Positions 54,350 to 64,000 of a stretch of DNA of 64,000 nt are shown piece by piece. Positions within the stretch are counted from its first letter, which is position 1, and each line of letters opens with the position of its first letter. The stretch is from Streptomyces fulvoviolaceus (GTDB lineage: Bacteria > Actinomycetota > Actinomycetes > Streptomycetales > Streptomycetaceae), in NCBI RefSeq assembly GCF_000718165.1, contig NZ_JOEY01000016.1, positions 124,001 to 188,000 on the forward strand. The letters are read 5' to 3'. The notes beneath the pieces are model-generated. The model was given only the letters and a program-made list of their open reading frames with translations. It had not been told where the DNA came from and searched no databases. The translations under genes were made by a program, and so were the position numbers.

Positions 54350-55525
54350 ATGAGCAGCACCACCGTCATCACCAACATCGCCACGCTGGTCACCAACGAC
54401 CCCTCCCTGGGTGACGGATCTCCCCTCGGTCTGATCCAGGACGCGGCCGTCGTCATCGTCGGCGACCGCATCGCGTGGACCGGTGAATCAAGCAAAGCAC
54501 CCGCCACTGACAACCGGGTCGACGCCGAGGGCAGGGCCGTCCTCCCGGGCTTCGTCGACTCCCACTCGCACCTGGTCTTCGCGGGCGACCGGACGCAGGA
54601 GTTCAACGCCCGGATGTCGGGGCGGTCGTACACCGCGGGCGGCATCCGTACGACGGTCGCCGCCACCCGCGCCGCGTCGGACGCCGACCTGGAGGCGAAC
54701 CTCACCCGCTACCTCACCGAGGCCCTCCGCCAGGGCACGACCACCTTCGAGACCAAGTCCGGCTACGGCCTGACGGTCGAGGACGAATCCCGCGCCCTGC
54801 GCATCGCGGCACAGCACACCGACGAGGTCACCTACCTCGGCGCGCACATCGTGTCCCCCGACTACGCCGACGACCCGGCCGCCTACGTCGCCCTCGTCAC
54901 CGGCGAGATGCTGAACGCCTGTGCCCCGTACGCCCGTTGGATCGACGTCTTCTGCGAGAAGGGCGCCTTCGACGGCGACCAGGCCCGCGCGATCCTGAGC
55001 GCCGGAAAGGCCAAGGGCCTGCACCCGCGCATCCACGCCAACCAGCTCTCCTACGGCCCGGGCGTCCAGCTCGCCGTGGAACTCGACGCCGCCAGCGCCG
55101 ACCACTGCACCCACCTGACGGACGAGGACGTGGACGCGCTGGCCAACAGCGCCACCGTCGCCACCCTCCTCCCCGGCGCCGAGTTCTCCACCCGCGCCCA
55201 GTGGCCGGACGCCCGCCGCCTCCTCGACGCGGGCGCCACCGTGGCCCTCTCCACCGACTGCAACCCGGGCTCGTCCTTCACCTCCTCCGTCCCGTTCTGC
55301 ATCGCGCTCGCGGTACGGGACATGGGGATGACCCCGGACGAGGCGGTGTGGTCGGCGACGGCGGGCGGGGCGGCGGCCCTCCGCCGCGAGGACATCGGCC
55401 GTGTGAGCCCCGGCGCGTACGCCGACCTGACCCTCCTGGACGCGCCCAGCCATGTACACCTGGCGTACCGGCCGGGGGTGCCGCTGGTCAGCGGGGTGTG
55501 GCGGCGAGGGGTTCGGGTGGTTTGA
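54350..55525 (+). CDS. hutI: Imidazolonepropionase
   Basis: 391 residues from ATG 54350 (GAGGACGCC just upstream). It opens the imidazolone ring to formimidoylglutamate. Amidohydrolase motifs: [68 protein letters not shown], and [18 protein letters not shown]. 20 bp after hutF; last gene of the operon. Confidence 0.96.
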   Translation: MSSTTVITNIATLVTNDPSLGDGSPLGLIQDAAVVIVGDRIAWTGESSKAPATDNRVDAEGRAVLPGFVDSHSHLVFAGDRTQEFNARMSGRSYTAGGIRTTVAATRAASDADLEANLTRYLTEALRQGTTTFETKSGYGLTVEDESRALRIAAQHTDEVTYLGAHIVSPDYADDPAAYVALVTGEMLNACAPYARWIDVFCEKGAFDGDQARAILSAGKAKGLHPRIHANQLSYGPGVQLAVELDAASADHCTHLTDEDVDALANSATVATLLPGAEFSTRAQWPDARRLLDAGATVALSTDCNPGSSFTSSVPFCIALAVRDMGMTPDEAVWSATAGGAAALRREDIGRVSPGAYADLTLLDAPSHVHLAYRPGVPLVSGVWRRGVRVV

Positions 55526-55553
55526 CGGAGCGGGCCTTACCCAGTCTGGGCGG

Positions 55554-57131
55554 TCAGTTCTCGAGGTACCTGAGGACAGAGGAGGCGGCAGCTGAGCGAG
55601 GATTGACAGCGGCTATCGACGCCCGCATCTCTGGGAGCCGACCCGTCGCACTCACCATGTCGATGAACGCCGCTACCCGGTGGTCGAGTTGGAATTCATC
55701 ATCTGCTCGGCCCGACGAATGTGTGAAGTCCTTCACCAGCCAGTGGGTGATGACCTCGATTGGTACTGACCGGAGCAAGACGCCGGTGAAAGAGGCGCAC
55801 TGTTGGTCATTCAGACCACTCAGCAGCGACTTCAGCGGCACACTGAGTCTCCAAAACAGGTTCTCGCAAAGTGCCGTGGCTGCGTCCTCGCACCCAATTT
55901 CCTCCAGCCGAGTAATGATTCTCGTGTAGCGCCGGTCGTAGCTTGGAGTTCCCCGGAGTTCCCTGAGGAGGGTGAGGGCCACCATGTCCATCGGATCGAG
56001 AAGGGAGAGTGTCTCGACGACATCGCCTTCGTCCCGAGGGGAGCGGAGCAGGGCCTTCAACAGGCTCCCCCCTCGGGGGGACCAGCAGTCCAGCCATTCA
56101 GTGTGTAGGTGGATGACTTCCTGAGGCGATCGAACTGCCGCCGTCTCGTTGATGAGTACGGATGGAAGGTAACCCTTCCCAGGGTTTCGGACCAGGTGCC
56201 CGAACTCGGCCAACTCCTCCACGTCGCGGGCATGAGCAACTTCCGCGATCAGCCGATCCCTCCGGCTGTAGTCCCGCCGCTCCGAAAGCCACGCGACCAG
56301 AGCAGCGATCTCGCCGATGGACCGCCCCCAGGCCGCCTCCGCGACCTCTCTTGACGCCTCCCGCTGCTCGCCCGCCTCGACAAGCCTCGCCAACTGCTCT
56401 TTGAACAAGGCAAGTGGAAGCTGCGACTCGCCGCTCGTGCCGAGCCCGGTGGCCAGCTCTTCTTCCATGGCTCTGACCCGAGCTTCGAGGTCGGCGCAAC
56501 GCCTTTCCGCCTCGGCCTTCAGAGAAGCGATCTCCGACAGCTCGGCCCTGAGCCGGGTGATCTCCTCGACGAGTCGTTCACGCTCCGTGGAGTGCTGCTC
56601 GGCCCGTTCGTGCAGCACGATCTCGGCCCGCTCCGCGCGCAGCAGATCCGCGGTCCAGTCCTGCCGTACGGCCTCCAGCTCTCCCTGGACCGTGCGGACA
56701 TCCGTCTCCCGCTTCTCCAGCAGGTCGTGCAGGGCTTCCTGATGCCTGACCAGCATCTGTACCTTGCGCTCCGACTGGACCATCTCGGCGCGCAGGGCCT
56801 CCAGTTCGTACGTGGCGGGGCTGGTGACCTTGAGCGCGTCCAGTCTGAGTTGCGTCAGCCGGTTCCGTACTTCGGGTTGGACGGAGGCGCCTCGCCTAGT
56901 CTCGACCTCCCGTACCAGACGGTCTATGAAGTCCTGGGTCGCGACTTTCCGACCTCTCAGGTACCTGGAGACAATCGACTTGTCCATGGAGATGCGAACG
57001 GCGTATGCGTTCTGAGTGATCTTCAGGGTGTTGAACAGGTCGGTCAACGCGTTGCCCAACTCGGCAACTTCGCGCACCTCCCCCCGCTCCAGTTCCCATG
57101 AACTCCTGGCTGAGGGCGCTGACTCGGCCAC
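55554..57131 (-). CDS. HTH protein with a long coiled coil, function unknown
   Basis: 525 residues from GTG 57131 (GGGGAGA 8 nt upstream). Residues 20-75 form an XRE-like helix-turn-helix (LFNTLKITQNAYAVRISMDKSIVSRYLRGRKVATQDFIDRLVREV). Residues 105-235 are a continuous coiled coil (LRAEMVQSERKVQMLVRHQEALHDLLEKRE...RAELSEIASLKAEAERRCADLEARV). The C-terminal half (ALVAWLSERRDYSRRDRLIAEVAHARDVEELAEFGHLVRNPG...) is helical and of no recognised family. Proteins of this form recur in Streptomyces accessory regions. Confidence 0.82.
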   Translation of the reverse strand: MAESAPSARSSWELERGEVREVAELGNALTDLFNTLKITQNAYAVRISMDKSIVSRYLRGRKVATQDFIDRLVREVETRRGASVQPEVRNRLTQLRLDALKVTSPATYELEALRAEMVQSERKVQMLVRHQEALHDLLEKRETDVRTVQGELEAVRQDWTADLLRAERAEIVLHERAEQHSTERERLVEEITRLRAELSEIASLKAEAERRCADLEARVRAMEEELATGLGTSGESQLPLALFKEQLARLVEAGEQREASREVAEAAWGRSIGEIAALVAWLSERRDYSRRDRLIAEVAHARDVEELAEFGHLVRNPGKGYLPSVLINETAAVRSPQEVIHLHTEWLDCWSPRGGSLLKALLRSPRDEGDVVETLSLLDPMDMVALTLLRELRGTPSYDRRYTRIITRLEEIGCEDAATALCENLFWRLSVPLKSLLSGLNDQQCASFTGVLLRSVPIEVITHWLVKDFTHSSGRADDEFQLDHRVAAFIDMVSATGRLPEMRASIAAVNPRSAAASSVLRYLEN

Positions 57132-57250
57132 TGCTCATCTCCCCATCAGTTGACGCACCGTTGGCAACCGTTGCCGCTTTCGCAACGTACCGGACGCCAC
57201 CGACAGTGGACGGGTTCCCAGTCGCCACATCCGAAAGGAACGCATCCGTC

Positions 57251-57475
57251 ATGGCACCGTCGTCCTGGTCAGCCGTCGTCACTAGGGCCCGTTGGGCCCA
57301 GCGGGTGCTCATCGTCCTCTTTGCGCTACTTCCGCTGTTCGTCGTGACACTGGCGTCCGTGCCGGCCCTCATCCTGCTGCCGTTCTTTCCCCGGCACAGC
57401 GCTGGGGCTCAGGCGATCGTGCAGCAGCTCATCGCCTGGACGCGTACGGCCCTGGTCTCCAGCAGAAATCAGTGA
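57251..57475 (+). CDS. Small membrane protein
   Basis: 74 residues from ATG 57251, with AAAGGA about 13 nt upstream. One long hydrophobic segment (QRVLIVLFALLPLFVVTLASVPALILLPFF) and a basic start. It is divergent from the HTH/coiled-coil gene, with 119 bp between starts. The evidence for translation is modest. Confidence 0.4.
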   Translation: MAPSSWSAVVTRARWAQRVLIVLFALLPLFVVTLASVPALILLPFFPRHSAGAQAIVQQLIAWTRTALVSSRNQ

Positions 57476-57540
57476 TCGGCCGACTATACGGAACAGCCCC
57501 GTCACCGTCCTGGCTCAGAAGCCATGGGCCCAGCGACGCC

Positions 57541-57687
57541 ATGACCATCCTGTGCGGCAGTGGTCCCCTTGGGACGGCCGCCGGTCAGGTCGTGTCGGGT
57601 GGCCTTACGGAGACCTACGGCGTCGAGGTTGCCCTGTTCGTGGCTCTCGTGGTCGGGGCCGGTGCGTCGACGCTGGCGCTCACTTGA
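57541..57687 (+). pseudogene. Remnant of an MFS transporter C-terminus
   Basis: MTILCGSGPLGTAAGQVVSGGLTETYGVEVALFVALVVGAGASTLALT* resembles the last two helices of an MFS protein (PLG.AAGQVVSG..TE.YG); the rest of the gene is absent. Probably left from a rearrangement in this accessory stretch. Confidence 0.5.
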
Positions 57688-57889
57688 GGGAAGCGGCTGT
57701 CTTGAGCGTCTCGACGAAGGTGGTGAAGGTGCCCGGCGGGAAGGAGAGGGTGCCGTGGGCGGGGGCCTTGGAGTCGCGTATTGCTATGCGAGTGCGGCGG
57801 TTTGCGATTTCCACGCAGTTGTTGCCGTCGCCGCTTCCGGAGTAGGAGGACTTCTGCCAGGTGTCGGGGGTGGTCACGGCGTGCCTCAC
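57680..57889 (-). CDS. DUF397 protein
   Basis: 69 residues from GTG 57889, overlapping the upstream regulator stop (GTGA). DUF397 pattern: WQKSSYSGSGDGNNCVEIA and RIAIRDSKAPAHGTLSFPPGTFTTFVETLK. It pairs with a DUF5753 HTH protein, as in WhiJ-type loci. Confidence 0.92.
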   Translation of the reverse strand: MRHAVTTPDTWQKSSYSGSGDGNNCVEIANRRTRIAIRDSKAPAHGTLSFPPGTFTTFVETLKTAASLK

Positions 57890-58737
57890 AGTTCCTTCGC
57901 CAGTCCGTGGATGAAGTCGCGCGACCGTTCGGGGTCGAGTGACGCAGCTTCCACTTTACGGAAGAGCGTTCGAAAGGCGCCGAGTTGGGCTTCGGAGTCG
58001 ATGAAGGCAGCGCCCTGGGGTGCGTCGCGGACTGCCGTGTCCAGCTTGGGGACGGCGCCGCCCACGTACATCATGGCGTTCGTGGCGCCGGCGAAGTCGT
58101 CCAGGTCGAAGGGGATGACGCGCACGGTGATGTGTTCCGCCTCGGAGAGCTCCAGGATGTGCGTGAGCTGAGAGCGGGCTGCTGTGCGGTCGCCGACTCT
58201 GATGCGAAGTGCCGCCTCGTGGATCACCGCTTCATACGGGATGGGCGCCAGTTGCTCGATGACGACCTTGCGCTCCATGCGGTGGCGGACACGCAACTCA
58301 AGGTCGTTCTCCGGAGGCTCGGGCACTCGGTACGAGAAGACGGCCCGTGCATAGTCCTCCGTCTGGAACAGGCCGGGCACGTGCAGGAACTCCACGTCCA
58401 GACGGTAGGTGGAGTGGTGCTCCAGTTCGGCGAGGTCCAGGAACGGTGTGGGCAGCAGCCCCCGGTACTCCTCCCACCAGCCGCGTGTCCGGTCGGTTGC
58501 CATGGCCGCCAGCGCCGCAATCAACTCGTCGTCCGTGCAGGAGTAGTGAGAGGTGAGCTGGCGGACACGCGCTTCGCTCACGCCCGCGGTTCCGAACTCG
58601 ATCTGGCTCATCTGCGCTGAGTCCGTCCCGAGCAGTGCGGCAGCTTCACGTCCCTTGAGCCCTGCGGCCTCCCGCAGTTTTCGTAGTTCAGCGCCTAGGC
58701 GCTCCTGGCGTGCGGTGGGCTGTTTCCGGCGCGCCAT
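57886..58737 (-). CDS. WhiJ-like HTH regulator with DUF5753
   Basis: 283 residues from ATG 58737. N-terminal XRE HTH (LGAELRKLREAAGLKGREAAALLGTDSAQMSQIEFG) and DUF5753 (LEHHSTYRLDVEFLHVPGLFQTEDYARAVFSYRVPEPPENDLELRVRHRMERK...). With the DUF397 gene and the divergent HATPase gene it makes the WhiJ-type set known for development and antibiotic control in Streptomyces. Confidence 0.93.
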   Translation of the reverse strand: MARRKQPTARQERLGAELRKLREAAGLKGREAAALLGTDSAQMSQIEFGTAGVSEARVRQLTSHYSCTDDELIAALAAMATDRTRGWWEEYRGLLPTPFLDLAELEHHSTYRLDVEFLHVPGLFQTEDYARAVFSYRVPEPPENDLELRVRHRMERKVVIEQLAPIPYEAVIHEAALRIRVGDRTAARSQLTHILELSEAEHITVRVIPFDLDDFAGATNAMMYVGGAVPKLDTAVRDAPQGAAFIDSEAQLGAFRTLFRKVEAASLDPERSRDFIHGLAKEL

Positions 58738-58804
58738 GTCGTCTCCCTTGCCTCCAACTGCCCTGGAGCAGCACCTCGTTCGAGGGGCAGATTACGGCAA
58801 CGAC

Positions 58805-58834
58805 TTGCGCGGTCCCAAATTATGGCCCTACCGT
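58805..58834 (+). promoter_or_regulatory. Candidate promoter for the HATPase gene
   Basis: TTGCGC (58805-58810) and TACCGT (58829-58834) are 18 bp apart, in line with Streptomyces housekeeping promoters, 151 bp before ATG 58985. Confidence 0.4.
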
Positions 58835-58984
58835 CAGTGATGCGACGCACGCAGTGCGGAATGCCGGGATCCCGGAAGCGCACCGCCCCGTCCTGCCATG
58901 ACGGTTGCGGCAATGCCACCGCCCGCCGCCCCGCAGGATTGCCGACTCCCCTTCCTCCTCTCCTCCTCCGACGGGAGCTCAGCC

Positions 58985-59398
58985 ATGCCCGAAGACGAAA
59001 CCGCCCCCTGGGAGTACACCCTGTACATCCCCAACGACCCCCGTGCCGTCACCGTCTGCCGCCGTACTCTCCGTCTCGTCCTCGCCCTGCACGGCCTCAT
59101 CCGCCTGGTGGACACCGCCGAGCTGCTCGCGGCCGAGCTGGTCTCCAACGCCGTACGACACACGAAAGGGCCCGCCGCGCTGCGGCTGCGCTGGTCGGCC
59201 GGGGTGCTGCGGATCGGGGCGTGGGACGCGGATCCCGAACCGCCCGAAGCGCCGGGGCAGTTGGCGGAGCTCATCGGTGCGGAGGAGGGGCGGGGGCTCG
59301 CTCTCGTGCGGGCCTGCGCCGATCTCTGGGGCTGGCAGCCGCTCACCCGGAACGGCAATCGCGGCAAGTACGTGTGGTGTGACCTGGCCGCCGCCTAG
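58985..59398 (+). CDS. HATPase-type ATP-binding regulator (anti-sigma/RsbW-like fold)
   Basis: 137 residues from ATG 58985, preferred because of GGGAG 8 nt upstream; an ATG at 58898 is in frame. GHKL fold: VCRRTLRLVLALHGLIRLVDTAELLAAELVSNAVRHTKGPAALRLRW (N-box Glu/Asn), IGAWDADPEPP (G1 region), and EEGRGLALVRACADLWGW (G2). In WhiJ-type loci this partner is usual; kinase activity is not established. Confidence 0.9.
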   Translation: MPEDETAPWEYTLYIPNDPRAVTVCRRTLRLVLALHGLIRLVDTAELLAAELVSNAVRHTKGPAALRLRWSAGVLRIGAWDADPEPPEAPGQLAELIGAEEGRGLALVRACADLWGWQPLTRNGNRGKYVWCDLAAA

Positions 59399-60068
59399 AC
59401 CGTTGATCACATCGGACAGAAAGGAGAGCCGATGGTCGGCTCGTCGCACGAGGCGCTGCACCGGATCTTCCAGAAGGATCCCGCGCTCCTGACCCGCGCC
59501 CTGCAACACGTGTTACGCATCCCCTTCCCCGAGCCGCGCGACTTCGCGGCGATGAACGTGGACCTCACCGAGATCGAGCCGGTCGAGCGGCGTGTGGACA
59601 CGCTGCTGCGGGCGGAGACCGACGAGGGCGTCTACCTCCTGGTCGTCGAGTCGCAGGGTCAGCCGGACGAGAGAAAGCGCGGCAGCTGGCCCTACTACCT
59701 CAGCTACCTGCACGAGAAGTACCGCTGTGAACCGGTGCTCATCGTCATCACCCAGAGCAGCGCTACGGCCCGCTGGGCGGCGGAGCCCATTCATTTCGGG
59801 GTGCGGGGGTGTCCCTCGCTGACGGTACGGCCGTTCGTGCTGGGGCCGGACAACGTGCCGCTGATCGCGGACGAGCGGGAGGCCGAGCAGGACGTACCCC
59901 TTGCGGTGCTTTCGGCCATGACGCATGGCCGGGGTCGGCAGGCTCCCGCCATACTGGAATCCCTGTCAGCCGCCCTGCGGACCATCGACCCGGACACCGC
60001 CGCGGTCTTCGTGCAGTTCGTCGACTCATGCCTGGCCGACCCCCAGGCGCAACACATGTGGAGGGACC

Positions 60069-61868
<1,800 letters not shown>

Positions 61869-62005
61869 CCGGCCACCTCCTCGCACCCCGCGAAGCCGTC
61901 CTGACGTACCAGCCAGTTTGGGGTGACCATAGTGGTGGATGGGGCCGTATGAGGAAAGAGGTTCCCTCGGGTAACGCGGGCAACCCGGGTGACGTCGGTA
62001 ACACA

Positions 62006-62034
62006 CCAACCCGGCCCCTGCCGGGCCGGGTTGG
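62006..62034 (-). terminator. Terminator of the sigma-factor gene
   Basis: CCAACCCGGCCC and its exact complement form a 12-bp stem with a CTGCC loop, 28 bp past the sigma-gene stop. Confidence 0.85.
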
Positions 62035-62061
62035 TTCAGTCACCCTTGGCTGCGGCCGCGG

Positions 62062-62976
62062 TCACTCCTCGACCGTCAGCCCCTTCCGCAGCCGCACCAG
62101 TGTCCGCGACAGCAGTCGCGACACGTGCATCTGCGAGATACCCAGCTCGTCGCCGATCTCCGACTGGGTCATGCCCGCGACGAAGCGGAGGGAGAGGATC
62201 TTCCGGTCCCGGGAGGGCAGTTCGGCGATCAGCGGCTTCAACGACTCGACGTACTCGACGCCTTCGAGTTCGTGGTCCTCGTAACCGATGCGGTCCGCGA
62301 GGGCACCTTCGGCGTCGTCCTCCTCCGGCTGGGCGTCCAGCGAGGAGGCGGTGTACGCGTTGGACGCGGCCATGCCCTCGACGACCTCGTCGTTCGTGAG
62401 GCCCAGGCGCTCGGCCAGTTCACCCACCGTCGGCGCCCGGTCCAGCTGCTGGGCCAGCTCGTCGCCGGCCTTGGCCAGGTCGAGCCGCAGCTCCTGCAGT
62501 CGGCGCGGTACGCGCACGGACCACGAGGTGTCACGGAAGAAGCGCTTGATCTCGCCGACGATCGTCGGCATCGCGAAGGTCGGGAACTCGACGCCGCGGC
62601 TCAGCTCGAAGCGGTCGATCGCCTTGATCAGGCCTATCGTGCCGACCTGGATGATGTCCTCCATCGGCTCGCTGCGCGAGCGGAAGCGGGAGGCGGCGAA
62701 CTTGACCAGGGCGAGGTTGAGTTCGACGAGCGTGTTGCGGACGTACGAGTACTCGTGGGTGCCTTCCTCCAGCGACTCCAGCCGCGCGAAGAGGGTCTTG
62801 GACAGGGCCCGTGCGTCCACCGGCCCCACCTCGTCGAAGGGCGGGATGTCCGGAAGCCCGGCGAGCAAGCCGTCAGGGTCGACGGGTACGTCGTGATGCT
62901 CGATGGGATCCAGATGTTCCGGGGGGGATGTCGACGTCGCCTCTTGGGTATGCGGTGCGTCGAGCCGGGGTGACAT
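62062..62976 (-). CDS. sigI: SigB/SigF-type alternative sigma factor
   Basis: 304 residues from ATG 62976, which has GGAGGACATC directly upstream; earlier in-frame ATGs at 62988 and 63000 are less likely. Region 2: NTLVELNLALVKFAASRFRSRSEPMEDIIQVGTIGLIKAIDRFELSRGVEFPTFAMPTIVGEIKRFFRD. Region 3: PRRLQELRLDLAKAGDELAQQLDRAPTVGELAERLGL. Region 4: LPSRDRKILSLRFVAGMTQSEIGDELGISQMHVSRLLSRTLVRLR. It directs stress- or development-type promoters and is normally held by an anti-sigma kinase. The symbol follows remembered synteny with S. coelicolor SCO3068. Confidence 0.88.
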   Translation of the reverse strand: MSPRLDAPHTQEATSTSPPEHLDPIEHHDVPVDPDGLLAGLPDIPPFDEVGPVDARALSKTLFARLESLEEGTHEYSYVRNTLVELNLALVKFAASRFRSRSEPMEDIIQVGTIGLIKAIDRFELSRGVEFPTFAMPTIVGEIKRFFRDTSWSVRVPRRLQELRLDLAKAGDELAQQLDRAPTVGELAERLGLTNDEVVEGMAASNAYTASSLDAQPEEDDAEGALADRIGYEDHELEGVEYVESLKPLIAELPSRDRKILSLRFVAGMTQSEIGDELGISQMHVSRLLSRTLVRLRKGLTVEE

Positions 62977-63231
62977 GATGTCCTCCATCGTTCTCGGCAT
63001 ATGTAATGGCTGCCGAAGCCAGTGCGTGCACTGCGGTGTGCGGCGCCTCCAAAGCCGGCCGTGGTTGAGTACGTGTCTCTACTAGCCCTACCCGCTTTCC
63101 CGAGCCGACCGCAAGTGTGTTCTGTGCGGTTATGTCCGTTTGCGTGTGATTGTTCGGGTGTCGGAGGGTGTGGAGAAGGCGTAGTGTTCGAGGGCGTCAG
63201 ACAGCAGCCAGGACGTCGGGAGAGAGACGGC

Positions 63232-63609
63232 ATGGACCGCAGGACAGTCGGCAGCGCACAGTCGGGCCGGCTTCTTGTCGAGGTGCGGGAAGAGGGCTCC
63301 AGCGCCGTCGTGATTCCGGCAGGTGAGTTGGATCACCACACGGCCGATTTGTTGCGTGAGCCACTCGAGGACTGCCTCGCCAAAGGATTCAGCCGGCTCG
63401 TCGTGGACTGCTCACGGCTGGAGTTCTGCGACTCCACCGGACTCAACGTCCTCCTGGGGGCGCGCCTGAAGGCCGAGGCGGCCGGGGGCGGGGTGCATCT
63501 CGCGGGGATGCTGCCGGTCGTGGCGCGGGTCTTCGAGATCACCGGGGCGGATGCGGTCTTCACCGTCCATGACACCCTGGACGCGGCTCTGGCGGACGAG
63601 ACCGGCTGA
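63232..63609 (+). CDS. Anti-anti-sigma factor (STAS domain)
   Basis: 125 residues from ATG 63232 (GGGAGAGAGAC upstream). STAS fold with the phosphorylatable Ser in LEFCDSTGLNVLLGARLKAEAAGG (about residue 65). Unphosphorylated antagonist binds the anti-sigma kinase and frees the sigma factor. Divergent from the sigma gene by 255 bp; the next gene looks like its kinase. Confidence 0.9.
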   Translation: MDRRTVGSAQSGRLLVEVREEGSSAVVIPAGELDHHTADLLREPLEDCLAKGFSRLVVDCSRLEFCDSTGLNVLLGARLKAEAAGGGVHLAGMLPVVARVFEITGADAVFTVHDTLDAALADETG

Positions 63610-63739
63610 GCCCGCTCGTCCCCCCTGTGACCGGCACTTTCCGGGTGTCACGCGTTTCGTGCCGAATACAGGGGTGTTCTGCCGGTCCGGTCGGGCAGGA
63701 GACATCCGTACTGACTGTTCGGTGAATGGCTTTGCGGTG

Positions 63740-63775
63740 GCACTCGTAGTGACACTTGCAGCGACACTTGCGGTG
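63740..63775. repeat. Three imperfect 12-bp tandem units
   Basis: GCACTCGTAGTG, ACACTTGCAGCG, ACACTTGCGGTG, followed by ACTTTTT. They lie between the antagonist and the next gene; the run of T could also serve as a weak terminator. Confidence 0.6.
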
Positions 63776-63819
63776 ACTTTTTGAATTGTGAACTGGTGAA
63801 TCGGTGAGGTGAAGCGCTG

Positions 63820-64000
63820 ATGAGCACCACCCGGCCCTACTCGCCGGGCGACCGTGGCCCGGAGTCCAGCGGCGCTTCCGGGGCGTCCGAGGGGGGCGCG
63901 GACGTGCCGTCCGGGCCATCGGCGGGCCGGCAGGTCCGCACGCTGAGTTTCGACGGCGAGAGCGGTGTCGTCCCGCTCGCCCGCGACTTCACCCGCCAGG
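63820..64000 (+). CDS. Probable anti-sigma regulatory kinase, N-terminal part (runs off window)
   Basis: ATG 63820 with GAGGTGA upstream. 60 codons are visible: a Ser/Gly-rich leader and then VRTLSFDGESGVVPLARDFTRQ, the start of an RsbW-type HATPase module (the VPLARDFTRQ segment is characteristic). It would be the kinase partner of the STAS protein and of the divergent sigma factor. The catalytic boxes lie outside the window. Confidence 0.7.
   Translation, partial: MSTTRPYSPGDRGPESSGASGASEGGADVPSGPSAGRQVRTLSFDGESGVVPLARDFTRQ

Overview
This window is from a Streptomyces chromosome. The DNA is GC-rich with G/C-biased third positions, genes start with ATG or GTG behind purine-rich ribosome sites, and it carries the developmental tRNA-Leu(UAA) gene bldA. 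The core gene order (P450, two rpf genes, enolase, divIC, DUF501, ppx, ndh, cfa ... bldA ... hutU to hutI, SigB-type sigma factor) matches what I remember of the Streptomyces coelicolor region around SCO3066-SCO3100. That comparison is from memory and was not computed.

Layout. 1-6.2 kb: the end of mazG, then an accessory patch with a STAND-like/Sel1 NTPase gene split by one amber codon, a decayed inverted copy of a P450 N-terminus, the intact P450, and a large serine recombinase with a transposase-like tail. 6.4-15.6 kb: two resuscitation-promoting factors (the second behind a c-di-AMP riboswitch), eno, divIC, DUF501, ppx/gppA, ndh (with a Rex-type operator) and a cyclopropane-fatty-acid synthase. 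15.7-19.0 kb: an ABC exporter on the minus strand. 19.4 kb: bldA. 19.6-30.2 kb: pobA, a Bax-inhibitor-like protein, small conserved genes, a thiolase, an SGNH hydrolase, cystathionine beta-synthase flanked by two MITE-like elements, and an HxlR/RidA divergent pair.

30.3-37.1 kb is the most unusual part. A TetR regulator is followed by a tightly packed six-gene operon: thermostable-haemolysin family protein, adenylating enzyme (with a TTA codon), TauD-like Fe/2OG oxygenase, darcynin, AurF-like diiron oxygenase and an MFS exporter. It looks like a small NRPS/PKS-free pathway for an N-oxygenated or otherwise oxidised small molecule, probably under bldA control. I know of no characterised product for it.

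37.1-48.3 kb: a SulP transporter with a beta-carbonic anhydrase, a quaternary-amine type ABC importer divergent from a histidine-ammonia-lyase homologue that has lost the MIO-forming Ala-Ser-Gly, an RpiR regulator, and a cluster of roadblock-type proteins. 48.4-55.5 kb: a PLP decarboxylase divergent from a histidine-degradation operon (hutU, M20 amidohydrolase, hutF, hutI). 55.6-60.3 kb: an accessory island with an HTH/coiled-coil protein, a WhiJ/DUF397/HATPase set and an Rpn-like protein with a TTA codon. It ends in an abnormal G18/C53 homopolymer that destroys the 3' end of a ricin-domain membrane protein. 62.0-64.0 kb: a SigB-type sigma factor, divergent from an anti-anti-sigma factor and the start of what is probably its anti-sigma kinase.
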